64,000 bases of DNA from Fragilariopsis cylindrus CCMP1102. Taxonomy: Eukaryota > Bacillariophyta > Bacillariophyceae > Bacillariales > Bacillariaceae. The first letter of the stretch is position 1. Each line of letters starts with the position of its first letter. The notes beneath the pieces are model-generated. The model saw only the letters and a program-made list of their open reading frames with translations. It was not told the DNA's origin and made no database searches. This document shows positions 34,001 through 45,696 of the stretch, in pieces. The DNA lies in NCBI GenBank assembly GCA_900095095.1, contig FMBT01000298.1, positions 124,001-188,000 of the forward strand, read 5' to 3'. Position numbers and translations under genes: made by a program.

Positions 34001-35497
34001 TTTAACGCTCCCGATTCTCCGTATTTCATCTTTCTATTAAGTACTCGTGCAGGTGGCCTTGGACTCAATCTTACCGCAGCCAACACCGTCATTATCTTTG
34101 ATAGTGATTGGAATCCTATGATGGATCTGCAAGCTCAAGATAGAGCTCATCGAATTGGACAACGTAGCGACGTCAGCGTATTTAGAATGGTAACTAAGTC
34201 TCCAGTGGAGGAGAAGATTCTAAGTCGCGCTACAGAGAAACTCAACATGGCTGATCTTGTCGTTGAGGCCGGCCAATTCAATAAGGGTAGTGTGGAAAAT
34301 GACAATAGTCTTGAAAGAAAACGAATGATGGAAGTCTTGTTGGTAGACTTCGAAACTAACGCTAATGCAAACAAGAATGATTTAGTTCCAGTTAGTAACA
34401 GACAATTAGAAGAAGATAAGACCCCGGATCTCCCTGGCTCAGAAGATGGTGAGATTGACGACGTTGATGATGACGATGACGATGACAATAACAGTGAAGC
34501 CAGCAACGAGAACGATTTAAATGACTTACTAAGTAATAATGAGAATGATTACCAGCTATACAAAAGTTTGGACAAAATTCAGGCAACGGCACCAAAACCC
34601 GTGGATGCAAGCTTGTTTACATCAGCAGAGGATGTTCCAGATTGGATCAAATATCCATCTGGAAAAAAGGACACTGCACTAGAAGATACTAATGTACCGG
34701 GCAGTGGACCAAGGAAGCGCAAGGAAGTTGCATACGACGACGGGTTGACTGAAAAGCAATTCTTAAAAATGATGGATAAACAGTTTGATAATGAAGTTTC
34801 CGCTCGTCAAGAGAAAAAATCGTCAAAACGAGATGCTAAATCAGCAGCTGGAGTCCCCGTAGTGTCTGGTGGTAGAGACGCTGTTGCAATTGCCACAGCG
34901 AACAGTGATCTTACAGACTGGGCTTTTCGCAAGCTTCTTAGTTGTGCGAAAACCGTTGTAAATTTGAAGGAACCTACAACAAAGCGACGCATTTGTGAAA
35001 TTTTCCTCGAGAAACCATCCCCAGAACAGTTCCCTGATTATTACGAAATCGTTTTAAATCCCATCGCGATCAATGACATCTTGCGCAAATGTAGGGGCAA
35101 GCTCTATGGGAATCTCCAGGAATTTCTTGATGACTGGAAGCTTATGTTTGCAAATGCAAGCCAATTTAATGGCGCAGATTCATGGGTGGCTGAAGACGGT
35201 AAAACAATCAAGAAGGAGCTAGATCGTGTTTTGAAGAAGAACGGTTTTGCTGAAGAGGGAGAAAAACCGAAAAGTCCCCCAAAACCGAAGAAAAAGAAAA
35301 TTGTTGCCGAAGAGGAAGTTACTACTGAAGCAGAAGCCAAACCGAAAAGTCCACCAAAGAAAAAGAAACTTCGTATTAAGCTATCTTTGAAGAATTTTAA
35401 AAACGAAGAAAACGCAGTTGAAGGAACAGGCGAGGATAACGGAAAACCATCAGAGCCGGTTAAAAAGAAGAGGAAGAAAATCAAGCAAGATAAATAA
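29766..35497 (+). CDS. SNF2: SNF2/BRM-type chromatin remodelling ATPase with bromodomain
   Basis: Three exons: 29766..31229, 31386..32825 and 32945..35497, all phase 0, 1818 aa. The second intron splits the ATP-binding motif ADEMGL-GKT. The start chosen is [12 protein letters not shown]; an upstream in-frame ATG at 29553 or later is possible. Residues 1-620 are mostly Gln-rich, interrupted by a non-repetitive island at about 287-360 ([19 protein letters not shown]). The HSA and post-HSA region lies near 770-895 ([23 protein letters not shown]), a Snf2/BRM clade sign. The helicase core has [14 protein letters not shown] near 1067, and [11 protein letters not shown]. An acidic linker follows, then a bromodomain near 1626-1730 ([17 protein letters not shown]). 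A basic KPKKKK tail ends the protein. It slides or ejects nucleosomes as the motor of a SWI/SNF-type complex. Confidence 0.92.
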
Positions 35498-36769
35498 TAG
35501 CTATGTTTCGTTATTAGAATACTTTCGACAAATATTGTATTTATTTCTTAGGACTATCTTTATTTAGTATATATATATTTCAGTTTGATAACGCCATTTA
35601 TTTTTTCAATTCAGATATAATATCTTTGATGTTAATTGTCATTCAGCAAATCAAATGAAATCTTGTCGTTCATTACATGCCTCCTTGTGTGCTGCACACT
35701 GCTTGTGTCACCACACACCCTCCATTGATGCTCTTATAACAGTATTCTATGTTAGCTTAGACAGGAGGAAACTAATTCAAAGCAGAGGTTAATGCGTGCA
35801 GTGAACTATGATATGCTGTTTTTTCTATGACCATAATACAAACTGGAAACATGCATATAAATAAATACTCAATCATTAACACAAGGTAGCTCTATAATCA
35901 TCTGAGCTCAAGGTTGAAATTATGTAGTACTATCTCTGTCCCAGCCACTGCTAGTTACATTCAATTGTACCTTTGCATCACACTGAAGTGTTTAAAATGT
36001 TTAATACAAATCAATATTAATTGACAGAGGGGGTGTTTGAGGAGAGAGGGCTTTGCTATCCTATCTTCTGATACTAGTATAATATGAGAGGGCAGTTGGT
36101 GCCGTTGTGTGCTCATACCGGCACGCTCCAGTAGTGCCGTAATTACGTCATGACGTTTTTGTTGTATGAAACTTCATCATCGTTTCGCTCGTTTTCTATC
36201 TTCTTGAAGATTGTATTAAATATTATTATGAATAGCCTATTTGACACGCGCGAAACCGATGCCTGATGTATGCATGTACAATAAAGAGCTCTTGCTTCTT
36301 CGCACACGATAAGAAGAACAATAGAAATTATCGCCACCAAAACCCAACGTCATGCTTTTACTGTGTATGAACCAATTAAAAATCGTGCTCTTCGACACTT
36401 ATCCGCGAACCACATCAAAATTCAACATCAAAATTCAATCATCGCATTGCTGATTTGAGATTGTGCTTTTCCTACGTATAAAATGATGCCTTTCTAAATC
36501 ATCTTTTCCGTTGTAGCGCTTGAATGCGTCGCATTATGGATATTATTTGATTTCTTTATAATTACTGTACATGATACAGTAGACTCTAAACACGATTTGA
36601 AGTACAAAGCATTTAAACATCCATCATCCATCATCCATCATACGTCGCCCTACGTCTATTAGCATACAATACGTCTAACATACACACACACAAAGCACAC
36701 ACTTTTGACGAAATAGTACAGTCTACGCACAGTCATATATAATTCAACCTACTGTACTTTCCTAACAAC
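35498..36769. other. intergenic, nothing recognised
   Basis: About 1.27 kb of AT-rich DNA with no supported gene. CCATCAT and CACA simple repeats lie near 36620-36700, upstream of the homeobox gene. Confidence 0.5.
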
Positions 36770-37744
36770 ATGACGGCAGTAGTTTCAGTACAATCGCCAT
36801 CATCCAAAAAGACGACCAAGAAACAGGGACGTAGAAGATCGAATAGTCTTCAACCTCATGTCGTTGAGTATCTTAAGAAATGGTTGATGTGTGAAGAGCA
36901 CATCAATCATCCATATCCGACTGAAGAAGAAAAGAAAGTGATGGTAGCCGATACAGGCATTGATATGAAACGATTGAATAATTGGTTTGTCAATAATCGA
37001 ATTAGATACTGGAAACCAAGATTTGAAGCCTTACAAGCAAAACAACAACAACAACAAAAGGAGAAGAAACAAAACAATAACGAAGATGAAGATTTGTCCA
37101 CCGATGATCATTCACTTTCGTCGGTACAAGTACCGATACAAGATGAAGAGGATACACCGTCGTCAACGGAAAGTGTGAACCATCCGAAAGTCATGACAAG
37201 CATGAATATGATTGACGTTGAAGTGTGTGGATCGGAGGAAGAAGACAACATCATCACGAAGACTACCACGAAGAATATCACGAAGACTATCACGAGCAGG
37301 ACTCACGTAGTTCCACCAAGATTACTCGATCTAAGTCATTTGGTTCAAACATTTATCAATGATGTATCCACAACAATTATTGCTGATGATAGTACAAGTA
37401 GTAGTAGTAGTAGTAGTATCGTCACGGGAGAAGAAGAAGAAGACCACCAAGAAAATATGGATGAAAGCTATGACTTGATTTCCTCCTTTCGATTTCAACA
37501 TCAACTTTGTAATAAGCGACAACGGACCGAGAACGAAAATGATTACTATATCGATGATAATAATGCCACTACAGGTAAAACAAGCACCTTCGAAACTACT
37601 ACTCCAAGATTCAAGTACATGCGCAAAAACGTTGAGCAATGGAAACTCGCATGTGTTACATCTCCGAAGCCTGACGATAAGAATTTACCGACATTCGATG
37701 AGGCAGCACACCTCTTTGGTTATTCGAGCATCGTAATGGCCTAG
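36770..37744 (+). CDS. TALE-class homeodomain transcription factor
   Basis: An intronless 324-aa frame from ATG 36770. The homeodomain spans about residues 24-86: LQPHVVEYLKKWLMCEEHINHPYPTEEEK..., with the three-residue PYP loop extension that defines TALE proteins. The recognition helix RLNNWFVNNRIRYWKP has the W-F-x-N-x-R core and Ile at the TALE-typical position. A basic KKTTKKQGRRRS stretch precedes it and probably acts as a nuclear signal. The rest is Ser/Thr/Asp/Glu-rich with no MEINOX domain seen. In other eukaryotes TALE proteins set cell fate, often at the haploid-diploid switch. The role here is unknown. The short C-terminal motif KWKLACVTSPKPDDKNLPTF-like segment (about 295-315) is non-repetitive and may be a conserved interaction site. 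Confidence 0.9.
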   Translation: MTAVVSVQSPSSKKTTKKQGRRRSNSLQPHVVEYLKKWLMCEEHINHPYPTEEEKKVMVADTGIDMKRLNNWFVNNRIRYWKPRFEALQAKQQQQQKEKKQNNNEDEDLSTDDHSLSSVQVPIQDEEDTPSSTESVNHPKVMTSMNMIDVEVCGSEEEDNIITKTTTKNITKTITSRTHVVPPRLLDLSHLVQTFINDVSTTIIADDSTSSSSSSSIVTGEEEEDHQENMDESYDLISSFRFQHQLCNKRQRTENENDYYIDDNNATTGKTSTFETTTPRFKYMRKNVEQWKLACVTSPKPDDKNLPTFDEAAHLFGYSSIVMA

Positions 37745-38633
37745 CTAAGCAAGAGAGAACAAGCCAAGCAAGAACTACATTTCAAGATAAATCTTTCATA
37801 TAGTAAAAAGAAACAAGAAAGAAAAGCTAATCCTATACGTATACGTATACAATGGTTATGTACGGGACGGTACGAACCATCAATTATCATTGTGCATCAC
37901 CTTCATTATCATCATTAATCCTATGACGTTGTATCATGTTGGCAACTCCATATTATAATGCACACATATATTGTGGAACGGCAGCATTGGATTGATAACA
38001 GGGTCTGAGATATGATGCAACATGTGTAACTAAATATTGTGGAAGAACAATGTTGAAATAAAAACAAATATTACATAGTAAAAATATTGTAGCAATAATA
38101 ATATTATATTCGGATCATATTTATTTATATTTATAGTTTTTGGTTAGAGAGAGATTAAGGACATCATCTTGTTAGCTATTGAATCTACTGTAGCTTTGTG
38201 AGTAAATAATTGTTCGTCATACCATATTATGTTCACAAACCATCATGGTATAAATGATACTTCTTCAATGTACCTCCTATCCTGTACTACTGTTAGTTGA
38301 CTTGTTAGTAGCCAACGCACTCAGACTAATGAATATCTCAATGAACAAAATCTGATCTTTCATTTTCCTTGCCTAGCTTTTTCAAATAGATGACAACATT
38401 ATATATTGAAAGAACCTTTTTATAAAATGTTGGATGCGGGCGGGACTGGATAATACATCATACACGATTGAAACACAAATTACAAATCACAACATAATAT
38501 TATCAAAACAACACAAAAAAGAAAAAGGAGCGTCCACAACATGGGGTTAACATAGATAATGCCGAGAGATGCGACACACGGTAGCTCACAAGATAGAATA
38601 GATAGTATTTCTTTCATTCGGCCTTAAAGCAAA
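37745..38633. other. intergenic, nothing recognised
   Basis: About 0.9 kb between the homeobox gene and the helicase. It is AT-rich and has no coding signal. Confidence 0.5.
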
Positions 38634-40943
38634 ATGTCGGCTTCAACGTACACTGGCAATGATGGGTTCTGGAAGCCCTCGTCCACAACAAGTGCCAGGA
38701 ATAAAACTGATAGTAACGCACCGGTTTTCAATTTTTCCTCCGCACCTTTGGCGCAGCAGCGTCTGTTGCTTCCCATTCACAAGCACAAAAGACAAATTCT
38801 ATACAGCGTCGAAAATTTTGGAGTAGTAGTTATTGTGGGAGAAACAGCATGTGGAAAATCAACGCAGATACCCCATTATTTAATGTCCAATGGCTGGTGT
38901 GACAATGGCTTTCAAATTGTTTGTACACAGCCACGAAGAATTGCCGCACAAACGCTCGCAGCACGAGTTACAAAGGAAGTGGGTAGAACACTAGGTACTA
39001 CCGTTGGATATACTGTTCGTTTCGACAATAAAACATCCGAAAATACAAAAATTATTTACGTGACGGACGGTATTCTACTGCGTGAAGCGACATTAACCGA
39101 TCCGTTGCTATCTCGTTACAGTGTAGTTATGGTAGATGAGGCCCACGAAAGGAATCTCAATACTGATGCACTCTTAGGGCTATTAAAAAAGATTCGACGA
39201 AAACGCCAGGATTTACGAATCATCGTGTGTAGTGCCACTATCGATGCGCAGGCATTCCTAGACTTTTTCGTTCCAAAAGAGGAAAAGGTAGCGAAGTTCA
39301 AGCGCCGTCGATGGGACAATGCAGATGGTGGAACAATGAAGAATGCGGCAGAAACGACATTAAATATAGGAACAATAATATCAGTCGACGGACGTCAGCA
39401 TGCAGTAGATGTTCTCTATCTCGATAAGCCAACAAGCAATTATTTGCGTTCAACTGTTGAAACCGCGTTAAGTATTTGTAAATTATCTTCCAAAAACCCG
39501 AAAGGGGTAAATGGAGAAGGTGATATTTTATGTTTTCTACCATCTGGTGAGGACGTAGACGAGGCTATACGAATGGCTCAAGAAGTTGTTGACAGTCAGG
39601 ACCCTACCCTTGCCAATCATCTAGTCTTTTTGCCATTGTATTCAAAACTACCATTTAACATGCAAGCTCGGGTCTTTCAGATCGATGAAAGAGATAAACA
39701 TAAAACCAAAAGAAGGATTATTTTTTCCACCAATATTGCCGAAACAAGTGTGACAGTACCACGGATCACTCATGTCATTGATAGTGGACTTGTTAAGCTT
39801 CCATATTTTGATCCGAAGACAGATTTTGAACGTCTTATTGTAGTTCCAAGTAGCCAGGCAAGTGCTAAGCAACGAGCTGGAAGGGCGGGTAGACTACAAG
39901 CTGGACAATGTTATAGACTGTACACCGAGAATTTTTTTCTGAAACTAGAAAAAGCGACACCACCTGAGATTTTGAGGACAAATCTCTCCAGCTTTATACT
40001 GACGCTGAAGGCATTAGGGGTTGATAACATTTTAGGCTTCGACGTCATGGACCTACCGGGTGTTGATTCTCTCTCACACGGACTTGAATCACTCTATGCA
40101 CTGGGAGCTATCGACGATGACACAAATTTGACTGTACTAGGGATGGATATGTCTTCCTTTCCCACCGAACCACGGGTGTCTAGAATGTTACTTGAATCGT
40201 TGCGAGAAGAATGCTCGGTAGAAGTTGCTGGAGTATGCGCTGCCCTTCAAGTGCGATCATTGTTCCTTACACCACGCGGTGGAAGCTCGGCGGGTAGACA
40301 GCAGCAGCAACTAGACTATGAGAGTGCCATATCTGAATTTGCTGATTCTTCTGGAGACCATGTTACGTATGCGAATGTCATCTCACATCAGGATGATCGA
40401 CGAATGGATCGCGAAGAATGCAGCGAAAGATTTTTAGATTATGTTGCGATCCGACGAATTTCTGAAGTTCGGGATCAACTATTGCGCTTTCTAAAGAAAT
40501 TTGGAAGGATACGTTCTCTTGGTATGGCAACTGTCGATGAAAAGAGAAAAGTCATATTGAAATGTTTGACTTCCGGATTTTTCTTTAACGTTGCCAAGCT
40601 TCATAACGATGGAAAAGTAAGTAATACATTGTTTTGCTTTGCTTTGATTAGATTTGGGATCACGTATTTGCAACCATGCTGATGTTATCTTACACCAAAT
40701 ATATCTCGTCCTCCTTGCTCCAATTGTTTCTTTGTGCTCTATCAGTACTATACAATCCGTGGGACTAATCATATCCTCGTGTCACCGAGCTCTTCGAGCA
40801 TTTTTCATACACACGGGTCACATGCTGAATATATTATATTTTGCGAAACACACGATGGATCTAGAGGGGGAATGGAACTTAAAAATGTTTCAGCTATAGA
40901 TCCTCGATGGCTTAGAGAATTGGCGCCTCACTATTGGAATTAA
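38634..40943 (+). CDS. DHX35: DEAH-box RNA helicase, DHX35-like
   Basis: Two exons: 38634..40616 and 40746..40943, 726 aa. The GTAAGT...CAG intron keeps frame and adds the conserved C-terminal OB-fold tail ending WLRELAPHYWN. N-terminal FWKPSS matches the DHX35 start. The helicase core shows GETACGKSTQIP (about 68-79), TQPRRIAAQTLAARV, DEAHERNLNTDA (about 168), SATIDAQAF, and QRAGRAGRLQAGQCYRLY (motif VI). Winged-helix and ratchet regions follow. DHX35 associates with catalytic-stage spliceosomes in other eukaryotes, in the nucleus. Length is close to the family norm. The assignment to DHX35 among DEAH proteins is by pattern and is less sure than the DEAH class. Confidence 0.85.
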
Positions 40944-40993
40944 TTGAATAATACATATTATATACATATTATGTATGTATATATATATAGTCC

Positions 40994-41024
<31 letters not shown>

Positions 41025-41690
41025 TATAACGGGAGATTAATGACACATTTCAAGTAGTTTGTTTTGTTCTTTGCTGAAAATAAATACTCATACTGTACTT
41101 CACTAGTAAAACAAATTAAAATTGTAGATACGTTTTGGAATACTAGATAGAACGTCCGTCCTTCCGTCGCTCGCGTTCTTCATTAATACCTTCGTTTTCA
41201 CCATAAAAAAATATAAATGACTCACTCATCCGTTGATTTTATTGATTTTAATAATTATTTAGCGCCACAGTGTCCTTAAGCGAGTTTAAGATAAACCTAA
41301 CGGTAACGTTATATAAATTTGAGATTCGAATAGTTAGGCGAAGATTATGCGGAAAACATGAGTATCGGAGATGAAATAACGGAAATAATAATAGCAATGA
41401 ATCTGAGAAAAGATGATGCATTCAATCATTAATGATTCATCGCAGTCCGATGGATGACTCACAAAGAAAAAAAAAGAACAGCGGTTGTGTAAGTAAATAA
41501 AGCAAATACCCAAGTAGTTAGATAGTATTATCTTTATCTGCTTCAACCATCCGAAATACAACTCCCTCCACAATCTGAATCGAACATATTCTTTTCGGCC
41601 ATCAGATACACATTCTCTTCAGCAAACCAAACAAAACAATAAGTCGTACTATTACACACTTACTTCATTGTAACAATAATAATAATAATA
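40944..41690. other. intergenic with AT-rich palindrome
   Basis: The AT repeat at about 40965..41031 begins 20 bases after the helicase stop and includes an inverted repeat around AGTCCT that could form a hairpin. The rest shows no gene. An AAT repeat sits directly before the next start. Confidence 0.55.
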
Positions 41691-42203
41691 ATGATGAATT
41701 CCTTCACGCGGATGATGACTTTCCTGTTGTCACTACTATGGCTTGCATTACTGGCAGATTGTGCTTCTCCTTCTGGACGTTTCGCTGTCCTTCGAAAGCA
41801 GAGTTATACCGAACATTATGATACACACCCCACATCATTGTCTTCGTCTTCGACGCATTCTTCCACCAATAGAGAAGGTGTTACACAAGGAAGAAGATCA
41901 TCAACTCGTATTTACGATGATGATAACATCGACGATAACGACGACGTTACAATCAGAGACAAGGCTACTATTCAGCAACAAAAAGGTCGTTTCGCTGTGG
42001 AATATCAATACGAACGGAAACTTAATCGATCGGCAGAACATGCCAATATTTTACGAAGACGTCCAGATGTGGATAATAATAATAATAGTGGACGTACTGC
42101 TATGCCTGCCGTTTATTCAAATGCTAAAGAAGGCGTTCGACATAATAGTAGAAGACAACAACGAACATTTATTCATCAGAACAATGATCCTATCTTTGTA
42201 TGA
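41691..42203 (+). CDS. small secreted hypothetical protein
   Basis: A 170-aa frame beginning MMNSFTRMMTFLLSLLWLALLADCASPS, a clear signal peptide with a likely cleavage near CAS. The mature part is polar, Arg/Asn/Ser-rich, without Cys pairs. The short motif GRFAV occurs twice, directly after the signal and about 70 residues later (KGRFAVEYQYERK). No family is recognised. An overlapping plus-strand frame in another register is judged a shadow because it lacks the signal. Secretion is inferred from the signal peptide. Function is unknown. Confidence 0.5.
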   Translation: MMNSFTRMMTFLLSLLWLALLADCASPSGRFAVLRKQSYTEHYDTHPTSLSSSSTHSSTNREGVTQGRRSSTRIYDDDNIDDNDDVTIRDKATIQQQKGRFAVEYQYERKLNRSAEHANILRRRPDVDNNNNSGRTAMPAVYSNAKEGVRHNSRRQQRTFIHQNNDPIFV

Positions 42204-43217
42204 CACGTATGAATAGTGATAACGATTGATGAAATTGTTAACTTTAAAGGACACAAGCAAGAATAATAATATCATCACGAGGATATTACCGGAACTGTTT
42301 GGGTCAGATGGTTGTGGTGGGCCATGACTTTTTCAACTCACATGATCTGTACAAATTGTAAAATAATATAGAAAAGTAAATAAGATAGTGTAAAAAATAG
42401 TTTATAACATTTATGATCCCTTTTTTACTTCCTGTTCTATCTAGCTAGCATTCCAACAACATAGATCATTCTCAACACATTTTGCGGATCCACTGCATTG
42501 TGTTGGTAATGAAGAAAATAATAGCTACTTCTTGATTGTTTGGGTAAATGAAATGCAATTAGTGTAAATGAAATGCAACAATAAAACATGTAGTAATAAT
42601 GAAAGGGAAATGAGGATTGAAGCTGACTGATCAAAATAAAGGAACACCCTGAATATCCATTAGTAGATCCATACTGATAACAAGCTATTAAGTAAGATAC
42701 TATGCCTTAGTAGTGTGCTATTCCAAGTGCAGTGATGATGACCATAACTTATTTGATTCTAATTTGTTGGCTTGTTCCCATCCTCCTATATGTGTGCTGT
42801 GTAACTAGGACTGGATTATGCACAACTTTAGTATATGGCCTTACTCAACTATTCATTCTCCAGTCTATGTCTAGTCTAGCTAGCGTAGATCCATATGTTA
42901 TGATAGTTCTTTAGCAGGATTGACTGCAGGTACATCATATCATGTCAGGGTGGGAATCATCAACTTCAGGGAACTGATGCGATGTGCACAATGGGTAAAA
43001 AGTTCTCTAGAAATAGTACCAGATACAATAATTTAGTGCATAGAGAATTTATACTCTATCAGAATTTATTCAATGATACCTACACTGCTACCTGTAATTG
43101 TATTTCTTTCCTATGTATTGCATTGCGTTGTTGGGGGTTACTGTAGAGTTTGCCAGTGAGTTTATTTCTTTAAAATTGTGAGGAGAGAGAAATAATGCTC
43201 ATCACAACTGGGGATTA
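42204..43217. other. intergenic, nothing recognised
   Basis: About 1 kb of AT-rich DNA. A short direct repeat GTAAATGAAATGCAA occurs twice near 42543 and 42563. No gene is supported. Confidence 0.5.
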
Positions 43218-43540
43218 CAAAGAATAGATAATCGGCTTGCGCGCACGAAACCGAAAGGTCCCTCAAATCGCGTCTTTTTGCGATTTGATCCCCGTATATT
43301 AAAGCACACCATAAGGGAGGTGGACGGGTTGGGTGGTGGACGGGTTGGGTGGTGGACGGGTTGGGTGGTGGGTTATGGTTCAGCTGGTCAACCCAATTCA
43401 AAGCAAAATCAACTGTTAGGGATCGATTCCCGTGGGGGTTTTCAATTGTGCGATAAAAAAGGGTTTTTGGTTTTTTTTTTATATCTCTTTCTTTTGTTTT
43501 ACTTAAGTAACACTCGCGCAAGCCGATTATCTATTCTCTG
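43218..43540. mobile_element. MITE-like element with 26-bp terminal inverted repeats
   Basis: A 323-bp segment whose first and last 26 bases are inverted copies with one mismatch (CARAGAATAGATAATCGGCT then TGCGCG). A TA dinucleotide flanks each end (43216..43217 and 43541..43542), as expected for target duplication by a Tc1/mariner-type transposase. There is no transposase frame inside, so it would move only with help from elsewhere. The family assignment is an inference from the TA and the length. Confidence 0.7.
43319..43372. repeat. 16-bp G-rich tandem repeat inside the MITE
   Basis: GGTGGACGGGTTGGGT is repeated three times in a row, followed by a partial copy. Closely spaced G runs could form a G-quadruplex on the plus strand. 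Confidence 0.85.
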
Positions 43541-43542
43541 TA

Positions 43543-44040
43543 AAACCTTGTCTTCGTAAGTACTGGGACTGGATTCCCCAGTCACGAAAACAAAATGCCT
43601 ACCAACCATTCTCAAAGCGAATATTTTTTATATTTTTTTGAAAAAACCTCAACAAGAAGCCGAGCCAATCATCATTCAAAGCGGATGACTCGACGTGGTC
43701 ATTTTCTGACGTGTATTTAGAGGAGTTCACAAACATACTCCGTCACTAGTACACGACTGATTTAAGAGTTACGAACAGTCACGACTACAGCCAGCACTAT
43801 CATCCTACTTCATAACTCCTATGCTTCATAGCGCTCAATCGGTGTGCAGGTATTCGCGTACAGTATTGCTTAGGCAAGACTCGCGTCCCCTGCCTACGAA
43901 ACTTTGCATTTGCGTACTGGTGGAACAACGGTATCCTTCAATTTCAATGCATTCCTTCTTCACATAAAATATTCCAACCAAACTGACGAATCGAATACGC
44001 TGAAACAACATATAACCAAACCACCAAACCAAACTTAACA
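43543..44040. other. promoter-side spacer of the F-box gene
   Basis: No coding signal is seen between the MITE-like element and the ATG at 44041. It should hold the promoter of that gene. Confidence 0.5.
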
Positions 44041-44963
44041 ATGAGCACATCCTACAGCCAACCATCCGTTCCTTCTCTTTATCTTGAAACTCACAGTAGC
44101 AACGGCAACAATAACGAGAATAATAATTCTACAACTCCAGAACTTCCATCGGAACTTCTTTCCCTTTGTCTGGCTTCCTATGCGAATTGGGGTGATCTCG
44201 CAAAACTAGCATGTGTCCAAAAATCATGGTCAAACATTGTTATGGATACGGCCAATCAATCATCAACATCCCAATGGGAACTGGCGATGGCTCTTCTTAA
44301 CGGTGATTGTGGTCTTGAAGAGACACCAAAACGTGCTGTTCAAATTTTAAAAGCACTATCAAACATCGCAATCGACGAAAGCACGGGCAAACCACTTACT
44401 ATCCCAGAAGAAAACAACAGCAAGATTATTGCCAGCGAAGAAACATCTGCAATGAAAAAAATTGCTGAATGTTATTTAGAAGGAACAGGTGTTCCACAAG
44501 ACGCAGCCGTTGCTGTTTCATGGATGGAAACTGCATATTATATCGGTAATGATTCCGATGCAGCACATGAAATGGCAGTTATTTATGAATACGGCCGACA
44601 TGGTGTTGATATTGATGTTGTTGCAGCTGCTGAATGGTTCGAACGTTCTGCTAAGCTGGGTAACGTCGAATCGATGGTCGAACTTGGTCTATGTTAGGAT
44701 TGGGTGCAGGCGTAGAACAAAATGATGAGGAGGCACTTGATTGGTATACCAAGGCAGCCAATTTAGGATGTGCAACTGGTAAATTTTCTGTTGGAGAAAT
44801 CTTCGAAGAAGCCCGTGGTGTGCCACAATCGGATGCTGAGGCATGTCTTTGGTATTATTCTGCCGCTATGGATGGTTGCCAAGACAGCAAGATTGCTTTA
44901 CGCCGCTTGTACGCTATTGCACGCATTGTAGTACCTGGTGTTACTGCAATTCTAAATGAGTAG
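44041..44963 (+). pseudogene. F-box and Sel1-repeat protein, frame broken once
   Basis: Starts MSTSYSQPSVPS. An Asn-rich stretch precedes an F-box-like motif (ELPSELLSLCLASYANWGDLAKLACVQKSW). Sel1/TPR-like repeats follow (MKKIAECYLEGTGVPQDAAVAVSWMETAY; AEWFERSAKLGNVESM). The frame stops at TAG 44695..44697. The next Sel1 repeats continue at once in another frame to 44963 (GLGAGVEQNDEEALDWYTKAANLG). The repeat consensus is continuous across the break if one base is missing, so it is either a sequence error, a fresh mutation or a rare frameshift. No intron fits there. F-box proteins act as substrate adaptors of SCF ubiquitin ligases, and Sel1 repeats bind partners. The two halves would give about 307 aa. 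Confidence 0.65.
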
Positions 44964-45696
44964 AATGCGCAGGGAATGCGCTGATTAAACAAATGTAAAT
45001 ATAGAGATATAAATATAAATGTAATAGTAGATATACAGTAATATAATGTAACATGTATATAATAATAAAAATAACTTGTATAAAATTAAATTGAATGAGA
45101 ATTATGTGTTCGTAGTAACTTTTCTAGTAACATAAAGGCGTCACCACGATAGGCAGAATTTTTGCGTGTGGATCGACTTTTCGAATAATGCGACTTTTCG
45201 CAGTTAAAAATACCATGTATTCTTGTAGATAAATCAATCGAACGTAACCAACAATTAATTGCCGTCAGCTCTGCTAGTTAACTCAGTGTAGCGCTTAGGA
45301 ATAATTATCGCATAGGAAGCAAGTAAATGATAAGAAAATGATTATTTTAAATATAATATGTATAAGAGGGTACTTTAATTAATAATAAATACAAGCATTA
45401 TGTGCAGTTATTGTTGTTGCTGTTTATCATGAAAGAAGTTCACGGAACAAAAAGATCTTTGCTAAACATACAAGAATATATATTTGATTCCATGAACTAT
45501 TTCACTTGAATCATTGAATTGAAGTTTAGAATATAGAGAGCGTTGCTTGGCATGCCCAAATCACAACATCATCATCGATTACCCCTCGGCAATGGCGTCG
45601 TCCGTCTGTCGTCAGTTTTATGTTGTTATTGTATCTACATAATTATTTATGAAGATGTTTAGTATAGACTGACTGATGTAAGTGTGCATTCATTCT
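44964..45696. other. convergent 3' spacer
   Basis: AT-rich gap between the F-box gene and the minus-strand PAS gene. No gene or structure is seen. Confidence 0.5.

Noticed and set aside
43415-43435. B-box-like GGATCGATTCC in the MITE, suggesting a tRNA-derived SINE
   Set aside because: No A-box at a suitable distance, and the element has DNA-transposon-like inverted ends with TA flanks.
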